From: JAKVBK01 sp022447275
GTDB taxonomy: Bacteria > Pseudomonadota > Alphaproteobacteria > Rhodobacterales > Rhodobacteraceae
Reading direction: 5' to 3'
DNA length: 64,000 nucleotides
Assembly (NCBI GenBank): GCA_047125605.1
Contig: CP138932.1
Span: forward strand, 3,534,001 to 3,598,000
The position numbers were made by a program, and so were the translations under genes. The notes under the pieces were generated by a model. The model did not search any database and had not been told where the DNA came from. It worked only from the letters and a program-made list of their open reading frames with translations. Positions 37,101-45,573 of the stretch are shown one piece after another (the stretch's first letter is position 1; each line of letters starts with the position of its first letter).

Positions 37101-38153
37101 TTCGGGGGACTCGATCTTGGTTTCCAGTTCGAAAGTCAGGAGGGTGCCCTGCCCATCAAGGGCAAGCTGTCCTGTAAGGGTTGCCGCTGCGGTCTGCACC
37201 TCCAATTGTTCCAGCGTGAAGGTGCCATCAGCCGCCGCCGTGCCGTTGGCCGTAAGCGATATATCCGAGCCGAAAAATGCCTCTGCCTGGGGCAGAAGCA
37301 GCCCGGTGAGATCCCCCGTCAATTCTGCAGAGAATACCGTATCGCCCGCAGAGGTATCCGATTGGGCGATGCGCACGACCCCTTCCAGGTGTTGTGTATC
37401 CCCCGACCGAAGATCTATCTGCGCCTCGAAATCTGACAGTGGCCCCGCGCCGACCACCTCGAAAGACAGGGGCGGCGCGCCGGGAATGCCCAAAAGGTTG
37501 CTGACAATGCCGCCGGCCTCTTCCTGAAAGGCCACGTCGATTTCCAGCGTCGGCTCAGGCGTGTCTGTGTAGGAGACGTCGATGCGGATCTCGCCTTGCT
37601 GCCCGTCCGTCCGCGTGAGGCGCAGATCGGCTGTCAACGTATCGCTGTAAGAGATGCTGCCCTCTAACTGGCCCTCAACGCTTTGGCCCAAAACCTCTGG
37701 GCCAAGGGATATCCGGTCGATTTCCAGGGTGCCGATCTCGATCGATACGGGCAGTTCAGGCAGGCGAAAGGGCGTGGCCTCTGCATCGGGTGCCGCGTCA
37801 TCTGGGCCTGAGGGCGGCAGGCGGGTCAGGATGACTTCTTCGGCCGACAGCGTGTTGATATTGAGGCGGCCGCGCAGCAGGGCCGTTCTTGTCCAATCCA
37901 GTGTCGCGTTGCGCAAGGTGAACCAGACGCCGTCCTCATCGGCGATGGTGAGTTCTTCCAACGTGGCTCTGGACGACAAGAGCCCCTCAAAGCCGGTCAA
38001 TTGGACGATGCGGCCGTCGCCAGACAGCTGGCTTTCCAGAAACGAGACGATCATGCCACCGTCATCTTCCGCCTCCTGGGCTGCGCCGATGCCGGGTGCC
38101 AGCCCGACGACGGCCATGGCGCAAATCAGGAGCAGTGCTTGTAAGACGCGCAT
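34176..38153 (-). CDS. tamB: Translocation and assembly module protein TamB
   Basis: TamB, 1325 residues, a long periplasm-spanning protein of the AsmA-like/DUF490 type that works with TamA in outer-membrane protein or lipid transport. It opens with a signal/anchor (LQALLLICAMAVVGLAPG). The middle has a roughly 61-residue repeat with P-x-LPG-x-x-x-VTG cores near residues 608, 671, 733, 793 and 853. The C-terminal DUF490 domain ends in TSLGIFFERDY. Its ATG overlaps the tamA stop by one base. Confidence 0.93.
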   Translation of the reverse strand: MRVLQALLLICAMAVVGLAPGIGAAQEAEDDGGMIVSFLESQLSGDGRIVQLTGFEGLLSSRATLEELTIADEDGVWFTLRNATLDWTRTALLRGRLNINTLSAEEVILTRLPPSGPDDAAPDAEATPFRLPELPVSIEIGTLEIDRISLGPEVLGQSVEGQLEGSISYSDTLTADLRLTRTDGQQGEIRIDVSYTDTPEPTLEIDVAFQEEAGGIVSNLLGIPGAPPLSFEVVGAGPLSDFEAQIDLRSGDTQHLEGVVRIAQSDTSAGDTVFSAELTGDLTGLLLPQAEAFFGSDISLTANGTAAADGTFTLEQLEVQTAAATLTGQLALDGQGTLLTFELETKIESPEGDGPVALPGTDITLGMLDIKATYDHTEDDRWSADIIALQPAMPGASMERLALTAQGTIAPPGTTAGVTADLDFAAEALALEDAALAKAIGTDITGTGRITWQSAEPLVLEALRLNGEDYVIGLDGRASISDRMLSLAGVFTTRFEDLSRFSDLAGRPLSGSLEGTLSGGGDPLGGLFSAELDLQGTGLSTGIAQVDPLIASGVRIKGGAARGPEGTTLNGLRIEADGLDVTLDGKLSTQASEVALDVALDEVERLVPALPGQATVTGRASRDGADAPWSLDLRVTAPRDITASFIGTTAAAGSALAVNANMPDLGPLVPALPGPARVTGDILVDVQGVWLAELTAELPKDISATLTAKPQGDGARISYQANVGDVGVFVPQLPGPGEVTGVALSADMAIWDVTAQATLPEDITAEVDLRFDGTSTTSFRLEMPDMASITPAFPGALVVEGTLEPGTDGPSITLTAQAPLGATVTVQAQYDSSLQAQIEADLPDVGALIPGLTGAISLSGTVIQEGDLYALNMTAQGPGNASTEFSGALTAQGTAQDITIRGSAPLALANRRLAPRAAFGTATYDLAINGPLSLNSVTGTIRIDSGRLTLPTYGKAINDISGSINLSGGSARVDLRSTFSDGGNILISGGVGLEGNLPADLTIALQNLQLRDGVFYDTSLEGQITVTGPLAGGALIAGQIDMGTTEVRLAETGLTFGGEIPENMRHIGEPIDVYNSRVRAGLVERSTSGSSVGGPAYGLDITIDAPGQIFIRGRGLDAEVSGNLHITGTTAAPVPEGRFDLVRGRLDLLGKRLTITEGTVMLAGDLQPALMLVASVPGPDLTAYVTISGTITAPEITFSSEPPLPEDEVLAQAFFGQALSDLSAFQAARLAGALAKLAGKGGGTLDVLRGGLGVADLDVIRDESGNTTLSIGLYLGENVYTDVSTDTSGETEIHLRIDLTEDVVVKGAASNSGETSLGIFFERDY

Positions 38154-40000
38154 CAGAAGGCCTGTCCAATACCGATGTAGAGCTTCACATCACTGAGGCT
38201 CAGGCTGTCGTTTGAGATGGGCACGCCCACGTCAAGGCGCAGTGGCCCGATCGGGGTTGAATAGCGTGCGCCCAGCCCGGCCCCTGTGATCCATTCGCCG
38301 TCCTTCCCGGGCACGCTGTCTGGGCCAATAAAGCCCGTATCCGCGAATGCCACGACACCGATATTGCCAGAGACGACAGCACGCAACTCAGCCGAAAGGG
38401 CCAGCATCGAGCGTCCGCCGGTGACAACACCACCGCCCATGTCAACGCCCAGCGATTGGAACGGATGTCCGCGCACCGAGCCGCCGCCGCCAGCAAAGAA
38501 CAGCATGTTGCCGGGCGCGCGGTCTATGCTGGGCCCGATCAGGCTGCCGATCTGGGCCCGTCCGGCCAGCACAAAGCGATCCTCTGAAAAGCTGAGATAG
38601 CTGCGGGCATCCAGCGTCAGATAGGCCCCATTGTCCGTGCCCGAGAGTGCGAAGAACGGCTCCACGAGGGCGTTAACGTAAAGCCCGCTTGTGGCGTCCA
38701 GTGGCTGATCGCGTCCTTCCCATGTCAGGTTGAAGGGCGCTGCCACCAAAATGAAATCGCGCTCACCCAAGGCGTCTTTCACCCGGCTGGCATCATAGCC
38801 CAGACCCGCGGCACCCGTCAGTTTGTCAGAGAAGATCGTGGTTACGCCGCCTTCAAGGCGCACCCCACGCGACAGGTAATTGGGATCATCGATCCGCTCC
38901 AGCGCCGCGTGCAGATACAGATCCGTATCGGGTGTGAAGGTGGCCGGGCGTTGGTAGCGAATGTCGAAAGTCAGATCGATGCCAGAGCCATTATCTGTCT
39001 TTTCGCCGCCAATCTGGTTTACCGCGCCCTCGACGCGCAAGCGTTCGGCACCGCCGCGCAGATTGCGATGCAGCCAGTAGCCTGTCACCGAAAGCCCCTC
39101 GACCGAGGACAGCTCAAGCCCGAAGCCGAGCCGCCTGCTTGGCCCCTCCACCACAGTGATCTCCATCGGGATGGTGCCATCTGGCTGCGCGTCGCCTTCG
39201 CGCAGGGAGACGGAGCTGAACGCGCCGGTCCGACGCAGGCGCGCGGCGGCGTCTTCTGCGGCATCCGGGCTAAAGGTCTCGCCCACAGGCACCGCCGCGA
39301 TTTCTTCGACCCGCTTGGTGCGCACAGCGCTATTGCCGGTGATGATGGGCTCGGCGAAAGCCAGTTTTGGGCCGGGCTCGACTGAGATTTGGACATCCAG
39401 CTTCTTGCCCGGATGGTAGGCCGTTACCGTTTGCGCGGAGACATCGGCCTTTGCGTGGCCAAGATCCCGCCACCCCCTCACCGCAGCGACCCCCGCGCTG
39501 GAGATCAGCCCGGAATAAGCAATTTCTCCCGGCTCAAATCCATTCGGCAATTCGGTGCCGGGCGCTTGGGGCTTTATGTCTGTGCGGGAAAAGGCGAACG
39601 GGCTGCCCGGCACCACTTTCACCACGATCGTGTTGATACGTGTCGGCAACGCAAGGGGCGAAAGGTCCGCCGCCTCGCGCCCATCCAACAGCACAGACAC
39701 CGTGCCCCCATAATAGCCAGAGCCATAGAGCACGCCTGTCAGAGTTGTGTATTCAGCCCGTGCAGCAGATAGCAGATCGACGATCGTCGTGCGCTCATCG
39801 CGTACGGATTTACCAACCAGAGAGGCGGCTTTCACCTGCGCTTCCAAGGCGTCGTCATCGCCCTGAACGTTGTAGAGCAAATTGTCCAATGCAGCGGCCG
39901 ACAGGGGCAGGCAAGAGACCAGTATCGCCCAAAGCGCACGGCGCAATCGGCGGGGGGGCTTGTACGGTGTGGCAATGCGGCAGCAATCCATTGTCACCAT
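38153..40000 (-). CDS. tamA: Outer-membrane assembly factor TamA (Omp85 family)
   Basis: TamA of about 615 residues. After a signal region (LRRALWAILVSCLPLSAAA) come POTRA-like segments (LLSAARAEYTTLTGVLYGSGYYGGTVSV; KRVEEIAAVPVGETFSPDAAEDAAARL) and a C-terminal beta-barrel with the Omp85 motif GGGGSVRGHPFQSLG and a final aromatic residue (YIGIGQAF). It is coupled to tamB. ATGs at 40042, 40000 and 39991 are in frame; none has a clear ribosome site, so the N-terminus is uncertain. Confidence 0.92.
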   Translation of the reverse strand: MVTMDCCRIATPYKPPRRLRRALWAILVSCLPLSAAALDNLLYNVQGDDDALEAQVKAASLVGKSVRDERTTIVDLLSAARAEYTTLTGVLYGSGYYGGTVSVLLDGREAADLSPLALPTRINTIVVKVVPGSPFAFSRTDIKPQAPGTELPNGFEPGEIAYSGLISSAGVAAVRGWRDLGHAKADVSAQTVTAYHPGKKLDVQISVEPGPKLAFAEPIITGNSAVRTKRVEEIAAVPVGETFSPDAAEDAAARLRRTGAFSSVSLREGDAQPDGTIPMEITVVEGPSRRLGFGLELSSVEGLSVTGYWLHRNLRGGAERLRVEGAVNQIGGEKTDNGSGIDLTFDIRYQRPATFTPDTDLYLHAALERIDDPNYLSRGVRLEGGVTTIFSDKLTGAAGLGYDASRVKDALGERDFILVAAPFNLTWEGRDQPLDATSGLYVNALVEPFFALSGTDNGAYLTLDARSYLSFSEDRFVLAGRAQIGSLIGPSIDRAPGNMLFFAGGGGSVRGHPFQSLGVDMGGGVVTGGRSMLALSAELRAVVSGNIGVVAFADTGFIGPDSVPGKDGEWITGAGLGARYSTPIGPLRLDVGVPISNDSLSLSDVKLYIGIGQAF

Positions 40001-40139
40001 GCTTAACGCGCCCTGCGCAGGGTGGCTATGCCAAGGATGCATGAAGGGCGATTTTTTCGTTCGTGCCTGCCGTATTGTGCAGGTGCAGCAAAACCGGCAC
40101 AGTGCGTGACGATGACAGACCGGCACAAGGAGGGGCGCA

Positions 40140-40769
40140 ATGGCCTTCACGTTGACAGTGGCCCAGCAGAAGGGTGGCTCTGGCAAGACAACCCTCGTGG
40201 CGAACCTCGCAGCTCATTTCGCGGCGCAGGGCAAGTCTGTGGCGGTGCTCGATACAGATCCCCAAGGCAGTCTTGGGCGCTGGTTCATGACCCGCGTGGA
40301 GCGGCTTGATGGCCAGCCGGGGCTGGAGTTTTCGACGGCCTCGGCCTGGGGTGTCTCCTATGAGCTGACGAAACTGCGCGCGCTGCATGACGTGATTATC
40401 GTGGACACGCCGCCAAAAGTGGACAGCGATCTGCGTCCTGCTTTGCGCGAAGCGGACCTTGTGTTGGTGCCGGTTGCTTCAAGCCAGGTGGATGTTTGGG
40501 CCACCGAAGGGGTGCTGGAACTGGCCGCGCGCGCCGATGTGCCCTGTTTGCTGGTTATGAATCGGGCGCGCAAAGGCACGCGCCTATCGGGCGCAGTCGC
40601 CGCGGAAATGGCAGCGCTGGAGGCACCCTCTGCCAACACCGTTCTGGCCAACAGGGTGATCTATGCAGAGGCATTGGGCGAGGGGCTTGGGGTCATGGAA
40701 AAGGCCCGTTCCAACCCTGCAACAGCAGAGATTGCAGCCCTGGCCGAAGAACTGGGCATTCCCGGCTGA
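40140..40769 (+). CDS. ParA/MinD-like ATPase (orphan)
   Basis: A 209-residue ParA-type P-loop ATPase with the deviant Walker A QQKGGSGKTTLVANLAAHFA, an AVLDTDPQGSLGRW motif and IIVDTPPKVDSDLRPALREAD. It has no N-terminal DNA-binding domain and no parB neighbour, so it is one of the orphan ParA proteins that position cellular cargo such as chemoreceptor clusters or carboxysomes in other bacteria. It diverges from tamA. The cargo is unknown. Confidence 0.88.
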   Translation: MAFTLTVAQQKGGSGKTTLVANLAAHFAAQGKSVAVLDTDPQGSLGRWFMTRVERLDGQPGLEFSTASAWGVSYELTKLRALHDVIIVDTPPKVDSDLRPALREADLVLVPVASSQVDVWATEGVLELAARADVPCLLVMNRARKGTRLSGAVAAEMAALEAPSANTVLANRVIYAEALGEGLGVMEKARSNPATAEIAALAEELGIPG

Positions 40770-40933
40770 GCCCGGTCTTTGCACTGCGGCGCGCCGGGGC
40801 GTTTGCAGGCCTCTGCCCGCTGTCATCTGCGTTCTCCCCGGGCCGTCTTTTCGCGCGAAAAGCCAGCGAAATGGGCTTTGCGCGCGTGGATGCACGGTCG
40901 GGGCCCATGAGGCTAAGTAATTCTGATAAAATG

Positions 40934-40956
40934 AAAAAGGGCGCACGTGGCGCCCT
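40934..40956 (-). terminator. Terminator of the cold-shock gene
   Basis: Read on the minus strand, GGGCGCC-ACGT-GCGCCC is followed by TTTTT. It lies about 50 bases after the cold-shock protein stop and is a good intrinsic terminator. Confidence 0.85.
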
Positions 40957-41003
40957 CGAACTGTTTATATGTGCCTCGCGCCCTAGGCCGAGGCTGCTGT
41001 GGC

Positions 41004-41210
41004 TCAGGCCAACGAGATGTTGACAGCGCTGGTCCGACCGTCGCGCCCGTCTTCCAAATCATAAGTGACCGCCTGATTGTCCTGCAGCCCGTCGAGACCG
41101 GAGCGCTGAACCGCACGGATATGTACAAACACATCCTTGCCGCCGCCTTCCGGTGCGATGAAGCCGTAGCCTTTTTCAGAATTGAACCATTTCACGGTGC
41201 CATTGGCCAT
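41004..41210 (-). CDS. Cold-shock protein
   Basis: A 68-residue single cold-shock domain, binding single-stranded RNA/DNA. RNP1 is KGYGFI and RNP2 is VFVHI, within GTVKWFNSEKGYGFIAPEGG. The ATG at 41210 follows AAGGAG by nine bases. The 270-base region upstream (to 41483) carries no other gene and may hold a long structured leader as in other csp genes; I could not define the promoter. Confidence 0.95.
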   Translation of the reverse strand: MANGTVKWFNSEKGYGFIAPEGGGKDVFVHIRAVQRSGLDGLQDNQAVTYDLEDGRDGRTSAVNISLA

Positions 41211-41447
41211 ATCCGTGATCTCCTTCGTCTTTCGATATAACTCCGCGCACGACACTGTATCGAACACGGTTGGTGGGCCAGTGCATGGTTCACTGGCAGC
41301 AAAAAAGCGAAGACAGGGAATCAACCACGTGTGCACACGTGATTCGTGTATGCGGGCCTCGGCTGCACAGCGCAACAAGTCTTTTTACCTGCAGCGCATT
41401 TTTTTATTTAGAAATGAGCGGGTTTTACGCGGTGAGCGCAGCCCCTG

Positions 41448-41469
41448 GCAGGCCCCTCCAAGGGCCTGC
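41448..41469. other. Perfect hairpin after the threonine aldolase gene
   Basis: GCAGGCCC-CTCCAA-GGGCCTGC is a perfect 8-bp stem 14 bases beyond the aldolase stop. There is no T run after it on the minus strand, so it is a weak terminator candidate. Confidence 0.4.
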
Positions 41470-41483
41470 GGGCGCGGGCGCGG

Positions 41484-42527
41484 TCACCCCATCGTTTGCA
41501 CGAAAGTGTCGATACGGGCGTCGTCAGCCGTCCAGTCTGCCACGAGACGTGCGGTGACCATCTCATCGCCGGGGCCGTCCAGTGTGCCGTCCCACAGATA
41601 GTATTGTGCGCCGGCATCGTGCAGACGTTGATGCACGTGGCGCGGCATGCGCGCAAAGAGGATATTGGCCTGCACGGGATAGGCCAGTTCGCAGTCGTCT
41701 CGCGCCTGCAGGGCCGAGGCCAGCCGGGCCGCTGCCGCATTTGCACGTTGCGCCATGTCTAGCCAGCGGTCTTCTTGCAGATAGGCCGCCATCTGCGCCG
41801 ACAGGTAGCGCGACTTGGAAAACAGATGTGCGCCGCGTTTGCGGCGCAGTTCGAATTCCCAGGCCTTGTCGGGATCAAACAGAACAACCGCCTCGACGCC
41901 CATCAGACCGTTCTTGGTGCCGCCAAAGGACAGGGCATCAACGCCGGCGCGCCATGTCATCTCGGCCGGGGTGCAGCCAAGGCCAACGAGCGCGTTTGTG
42001 AAGCGAGCGCCATCCATGTGCACGGGCAGCCCATGGGCTTTTGCGAGCGCGCTGATCCCGGCGATGTCATCCAGCGAGTAGAGCGTGCCCTTCTCTGTGG
42101 CCTGCGTGATCGAGATGGGTCCGCGTTGGACGCCATGCACGCCACGGGTTTCTTCCCCGGTGATGGCGGCCTCCAGCTTGTCCAGCGGCATCTTGCCGTC
42201 AACGTTGGGCACGAGGGTCAGCTTTGCGCCGCCACTGTAGAATTCGGGGGCAGCGCATTCATCCTCATGGATATGCGAGACATCACTGCCGAACACGGTT
42301 TGCCAGGGCTGGCAGAAACTGGCCAGGGCCAGCGCATTGGCCGCGGTGCCCGTGGCCACCAGATAGACGGCCGCTTGCGGGGCCTCGAAAATATCGCGCA
42401 CCCGGGCGATAACCTCTTCGGTCAGAGGATCTGCACCATAGGGCGCGGCATGGCCTTCATTGGCTTTGGTCAGGGCTTCGAGCACGGCAGGATGTGCCGG
42501 GCCTGCATTATCGGAGGCAAAGTGCAT
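41484..42527 (-). CDS. ltaE: Low-specificity L-threonine aldolase
   Basis: A 347-residue PLP enzyme cleaving L-threonine/allo-threonine to glycine and acetaldehyde. It begins HFASDNAGPAHPAVLEAL and has HMDGARFTNALVGLG, with the PLP lysine in DALSFGGTKNGLMG. The ATG at 42527 sits one base after the stop of the YcgN-type gene on the same strand, so the two form an operon. The bond between their functions is not obvious. Another beta-hydroxy amino acid substrate is possible. Confidence 0.92.
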   Translation of the reverse strand: MHFASDNAGPAHPAVLEALTKANEGHAAPYGADPLTEEVIARVRDIFEAPQAAVYLVATGTAANALALASFCQPWQTVFGSDVSHIHEDECAAPEFYSGGAKLTLVPNVDGKMPLDKLEAAITGEETRGVHGVQRGPISITQATEKGTLYSLDDIAGISALAKAHGLPVHMDGARFTNALVGLGCTPAEMTWRAGVDALSFGGTKNGLMGVEAVVLFDPDKAWEFELRRKRGAHLFSKSRYLSAQMAAYLQEDRWLDMAQRANAAAARLASALQARDDCELAYPVQANILFARMPRHVHQRLHDAGAQYYLWDGTLDGPGDEMVTARLVADWTADDARIDTFVQTMG

Positions 42528-42528
42528 C

Positions 42529-43020
42529 TCAGAGGGATCCTTCGATGATGTGGTCTTCCCAGTCTTCTTCGGGGATTTCAAATTCTGGTACTGTCCAGCC
42601 CTGCACGGAAATTCCGGCATCGTGGACGCTTTGGGCGGTGCCCGAGATCAGCGGATGCCAGTCATAAAGCGGGCGGTTGTCGAACAACAGCCGGTAAGCG
42701 CAGGTTTGCGGCATCCAATATGCGATCTCGGCGATATTGGAGGGGCTGAGGGTGACGCATTCCGGCACGAACTGGTGGCGGATGTCATATTGCGCGCAGC
42801 GGCAGGTTTCGTCATCGAGCAGACGGCATGCCACGCGCGTAAAGGCCACCTCTTGCGTGTCCGGGTCTTCCAGCTTGTTCAGGCAGCATTTGCCGCAGCC
42901 GTCGCACAGAGCCTCCCATTCCTTCTGGGACAAATTCTGCAAGGGAATGCGCTCCCAGAAACGGGCGCGCAGTCCGGACCGGTCAATTGGGTCTGTCAGA
43001 GGGCGAGGTGGCTGTGGCAT
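42529..43020 (-). CDS. YcgN family Cys-cluster protein
   Basis: A 163-residue UPF0260/YcgN-type protein. The conserved Cys cluster is CDGCGKCCLNKLEDPDT followed by ACRLLDDETCRCAQY and ECVTLSP, likely binding zinc or an iron-sulphur cluster. Family function is not established. I chose the ATG at 43020; an upstream in-frame start at 43164 would overlap trmB and adds non-conserved sequence. It is cotranscribed with the threonine aldolase gene. Confidence 0.9.
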   Translation of the reverse strand: MPQPPRPLTDPIDRSGLRARFWERIPLQNLSQKEWEALCDGCGKCCLNKLEDPDTQEVAFTRVACRLLDDETCRCAQYDIRHQFVPECVTLSPSNIAEIAYWMPQTCAYRLLFDNRPLYDWHPLISGTAQSVHDAGISVQGWTVPEFEIPEEDWEDHIIEGSL

Positions 43021-43115
43021 CGCGCGGACGCTACCGCTTGCGCGCGGGAAGGGAAAGGGCGCGCGTTGCATGTGTGCGCATCTGGCCCCCTTGACGTGCG
43101 CCCATCGGCTGGGGC

Positions 43116-43856
43116 ATGCCGCGCGCCATGTCGGATCACAACACACCTCCCCGCACGGCGCCATCCGGCGCCCCTTGGCGCAATTTCTACGGCCGCAGGC
43201 GCGGCAAAGGTCTGCGCGACAGCCAGGAGCGCTACTTGGAGGAAGATCTTGCGCGCCTCTCGCCCGGTGCCGTTGGGTGGGATGAAAACCCCGATCGCCA
43301 ACCGCTGGACACGGATGGTCTGTTTGGCGGTCGTCCGCTGTGGCTGGAGATCGGCTTTGGCGGTGGTGAACACATGGTGCACCAGGCGGCCACGCATCCC
43401 GATGTCGGGATCATCGGTTGCGAGCCCTACATCAATGGTGTGGCGATGCTGCTTGGGAAGATCCGTGCGGCGGGCGTCGATAACCTTGCCGTTCACCCCG
43501 GCGATGCGCGCGATATGTTCGATGTGCTGCGCCCGGGCAGCGTCGAAAAGGCCTTTCTGCTTTACCCCGACCCGTGGCCAAAGGCGCGCCACCACCGCCG
43601 CCGCTTTGTCACGCCGGAGCATCTTGAGCCGCTTGCCCATGTGCTGGCCCCGGGGGCGGAGTTCCGCGTTGCCACCGATATCCCGGACTATGTCCGTCAG
43701 ACCCTCGAAGAAGTCCCGCGACATGGGTTTGAATGGTGCGCTGAAGGTCCGGAAGACTGGCGCACCCCCTGGGACGACTGGATTTCTACCCGGTATGAGC
43801 AAAAAGCGCTGCGCGAGGGGCGGGTGCCCCATTACCTGACCTTCCGTAAACGCTGA
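43116..43856 (+). CDS. trmB: tRNA (guanine-N7)-methyltransferase
   Basis: TrmB, about 246 residues, methylates G46 in the variable loop of tRNAs using SAM. The SAM site is LWLEIGFGGGEHMVHQA, and the family motif LLYPDPWPKARHHRRRFV is complete. The N-terminal NFYGRRRGKGLRDSQERYLEEDL is typical of alphaproteobacterial TrmB. The ATG at 43128 (MSDHN) is an equally good start. It diverges from the YcgN gene. Confidence 0.96.
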   Translation: MPRAMSDHNTPPRTAPSGAPWRNFYGRRRGKGLRDSQERYLEEDLARLSPGAVGWDENPDRQPLDTDGLFGGRPLWLEIGFGGGEHMVHQAATHPDVGIIGCEPYINGVAMLLGKIRAAGVDNLAVHPGDARDMFDVLRPGSVEKAFLLYPDPWPKARHHRRRFVTPEHLEPLAHVLAPGAEFRVATDIPDYVRQTLEEVPRHGFEWCAEGPEDWRTPWDDWISTRYEQKALREGRVPHYLTFRKR

Positions 43857-44005
43857 CCCAGCGGAGCAAGGTGGCTTTTCGCGGGCAGCGGGCGTGCCCG
43901 TGAGGGCGCAGTGAGCGCGGCTTTTAGGCATATCCTCGGAGATGGTCTTTCCCCTGTCAGCGCTATCAGCTAAGCGAGGGCCGCGCGCAGGAAGGAGCCC
44001 ACTCA

Positions 44006-45352
44006 ATGTCATCCCACGGCACCCCGATCCCAATGACATCCCACCCTGCCGGACCGCTGTCCGGCACCGCTGAGGTGCCCGGAGACAAGTCGATTTCCCA
44101 TCGCTCTTTGATCCTTGGTGCATTGTCGGTCGGCGAGACCCGCATCACCGGGCTGTTGGAGGGCGACGACGTGCTCGACACGGCTCGCGCCATGTCCGCC
44201 CTTGGCGCGGACATTTCCCAGCATGGCCCGGGCGCATGGTCCGTGCACGGGGTGGGCGTTGGCGGCTTTGCCGAGCCGGACGATGTGATTGACCACGGCA
44301 ATTCCGGCACCGGTGTGCGCTTGGTTATGGGAGCAATGGCGACATGTCCGATCACTGCGACTTTTACCGGCGATGCTTCGCTTCGTTCCCGCCCCATGGC
44401 CCGGATCACGGATCCGCTGGCCCTTTTTGGCGCGCAGGCGGTCGGTCGGGCCCAAGGCCGTTTGCCGCTGACGCTTGTGGGGGCACGCACCCCGGTGGCG
44501 GTGCGCTATGTGCTGCCGGTGCCCTCGGCGCAGGTGAAATCCGCCGTGCTTTTGGCTGGGCTCAACACGCCGGGCCGCACCATTGTCGTTGAGGCCGAGG
44601 CCACGCGGGATCACACCGAGCGGATGCTGGCGGGCTTTGGTGCCGAGATCACCACAGAAGAAACCGATGAGGGCCGTGTTATCACCCTGACCGGGCAGCC
44701 GGAACTGGTGGCGCAGGAGATCGACGTGCCGCGCGATCCCAGCTCGGCCGCATTCCCGGTCTGTGCAGCCCTGATCACCGAAGGCTCGGATGTGCTGGTG
44801 CCCAATATCGGCCTGAACCCAACCCGGGCCGGCCTCTATGAAACGCTACGCGATATGGGCGCAGACCTTGTTTACGAAAACCTGCGCGAGGTGGGCGGCG
44901 AACCCGTGGCCGATTTGCGGGCCCGCTATTCCCCTGACATGAAAGGCATAGAGGTGCCGGCGGCCCGCGCGGCATCCATGATCGACGAATACCCCGTACT
45001 TTCCGTTGTGGCCTGCTTTGCCGAGGGCAAGACATACATGCCCGGGGTCAAGGAATTGCGGGTCAAGGAAAGTGACCGGATCGACGCCATGGCCGTTGGC
45101 CTTCGGGCAAATGGCGCAACTGTCGATGAAACGGAAGACAGCTTCACCGTGCATGGCATGGGCCCCAAAGGCTTGCCCGGCGGGGGCACAGCGGCCGCGC
45201 GGCTTGATCATCGGATTGCCATGTCTTTCATGGTGGCGGGCATGGGGGCGCAAGCGCCAGTCCATGTGGATGATGCCGGCCCGATCACGACGTCCTTCCC
45301 GATCTTTGAGCCGCTGATGGACAGGCTGGGCGCCCGGCTGGAGCGCACGTGA
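44006..45352 (+). CDS. aroA: 3-phosphoshikimate 1-carboxyvinyltransferase
   Basis: AroA (EPSP synthase), 448 residues, joins shikimate 3-phosphate and phosphoenolpyruvate in aromatic synthesis. It has EVPGDKSISHRSLILGAL, TRDHTERMLAGFGAEI, IDEYPVLSVVACFAEG and LDHRIAMSFMVAG. The overall pattern is of the class II (CP4-like) branch, but residues 99-105 read NSGTGVR, with Gly101 where CP4 has Ala100. It precedes cmk by 221 bases in which I see no gene. Confidence 0.96.
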   Translation: MSSHGTPIPMTSHPAGPLSGTAEVPGDKSISHRSLILGALSVGETRITGLLEGDDVLDTARAMSALGADISQHGPGAWSVHGVGVGGFAEPDDVIDHGNSGTGVRLVMGAMATCPITATFTGDASLRSRPMARITDPLALFGAQAVGRAQGRLPLTLVGARTPVAVRYVLPVPSAQVKSAVLLAGLNTPGRTIVVEAEATRDHTERMLAGFGAEITTEETDEGRVITLTGQPELVAQEIDVPRDPSSAAFPVCAALITEGSDVLVPNIGLNPTRAGLYETLRDMGADLVYENLREVGGEPVADLRARYSPDMKGIEVPAARAASMIDEYPVLSVVACFAEGKTYMPGVKELRVKESDRIDAMAVGLRANGATVDETEDSFTVHGMGPKGLPGGGTAAARLDHRIAMSFMVAGMGAQAPVHVDDAGPITTSFPIFEPLMDRLGARLERT

Positions 45353-45573
45353 GGGCAAAGCTGCCTTTGGTCAGCAGAAACCGCTCCTGTCAGACTGCCT
45401 CTGTGACACCGCCGCTGTCAGTCTGTCCTTGGGCCTGCGCGCGGGCGACCCGACGGGCCTGTGCCCGCACGGTGAATGCGGCTCCGGTCTGACCGCCTCT
45501 TGACGGGCTGGCTGACATCTGGATGGCTGGCCCTGAGCAACTCGATCCTTGGCCTGACGATATAGGTGCCACC

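Noticed and set aside
45353..45573. Search for a gene between aroA and cmk
   Set aside because: Frames on both strands are short, GC-rich and without any known motif.
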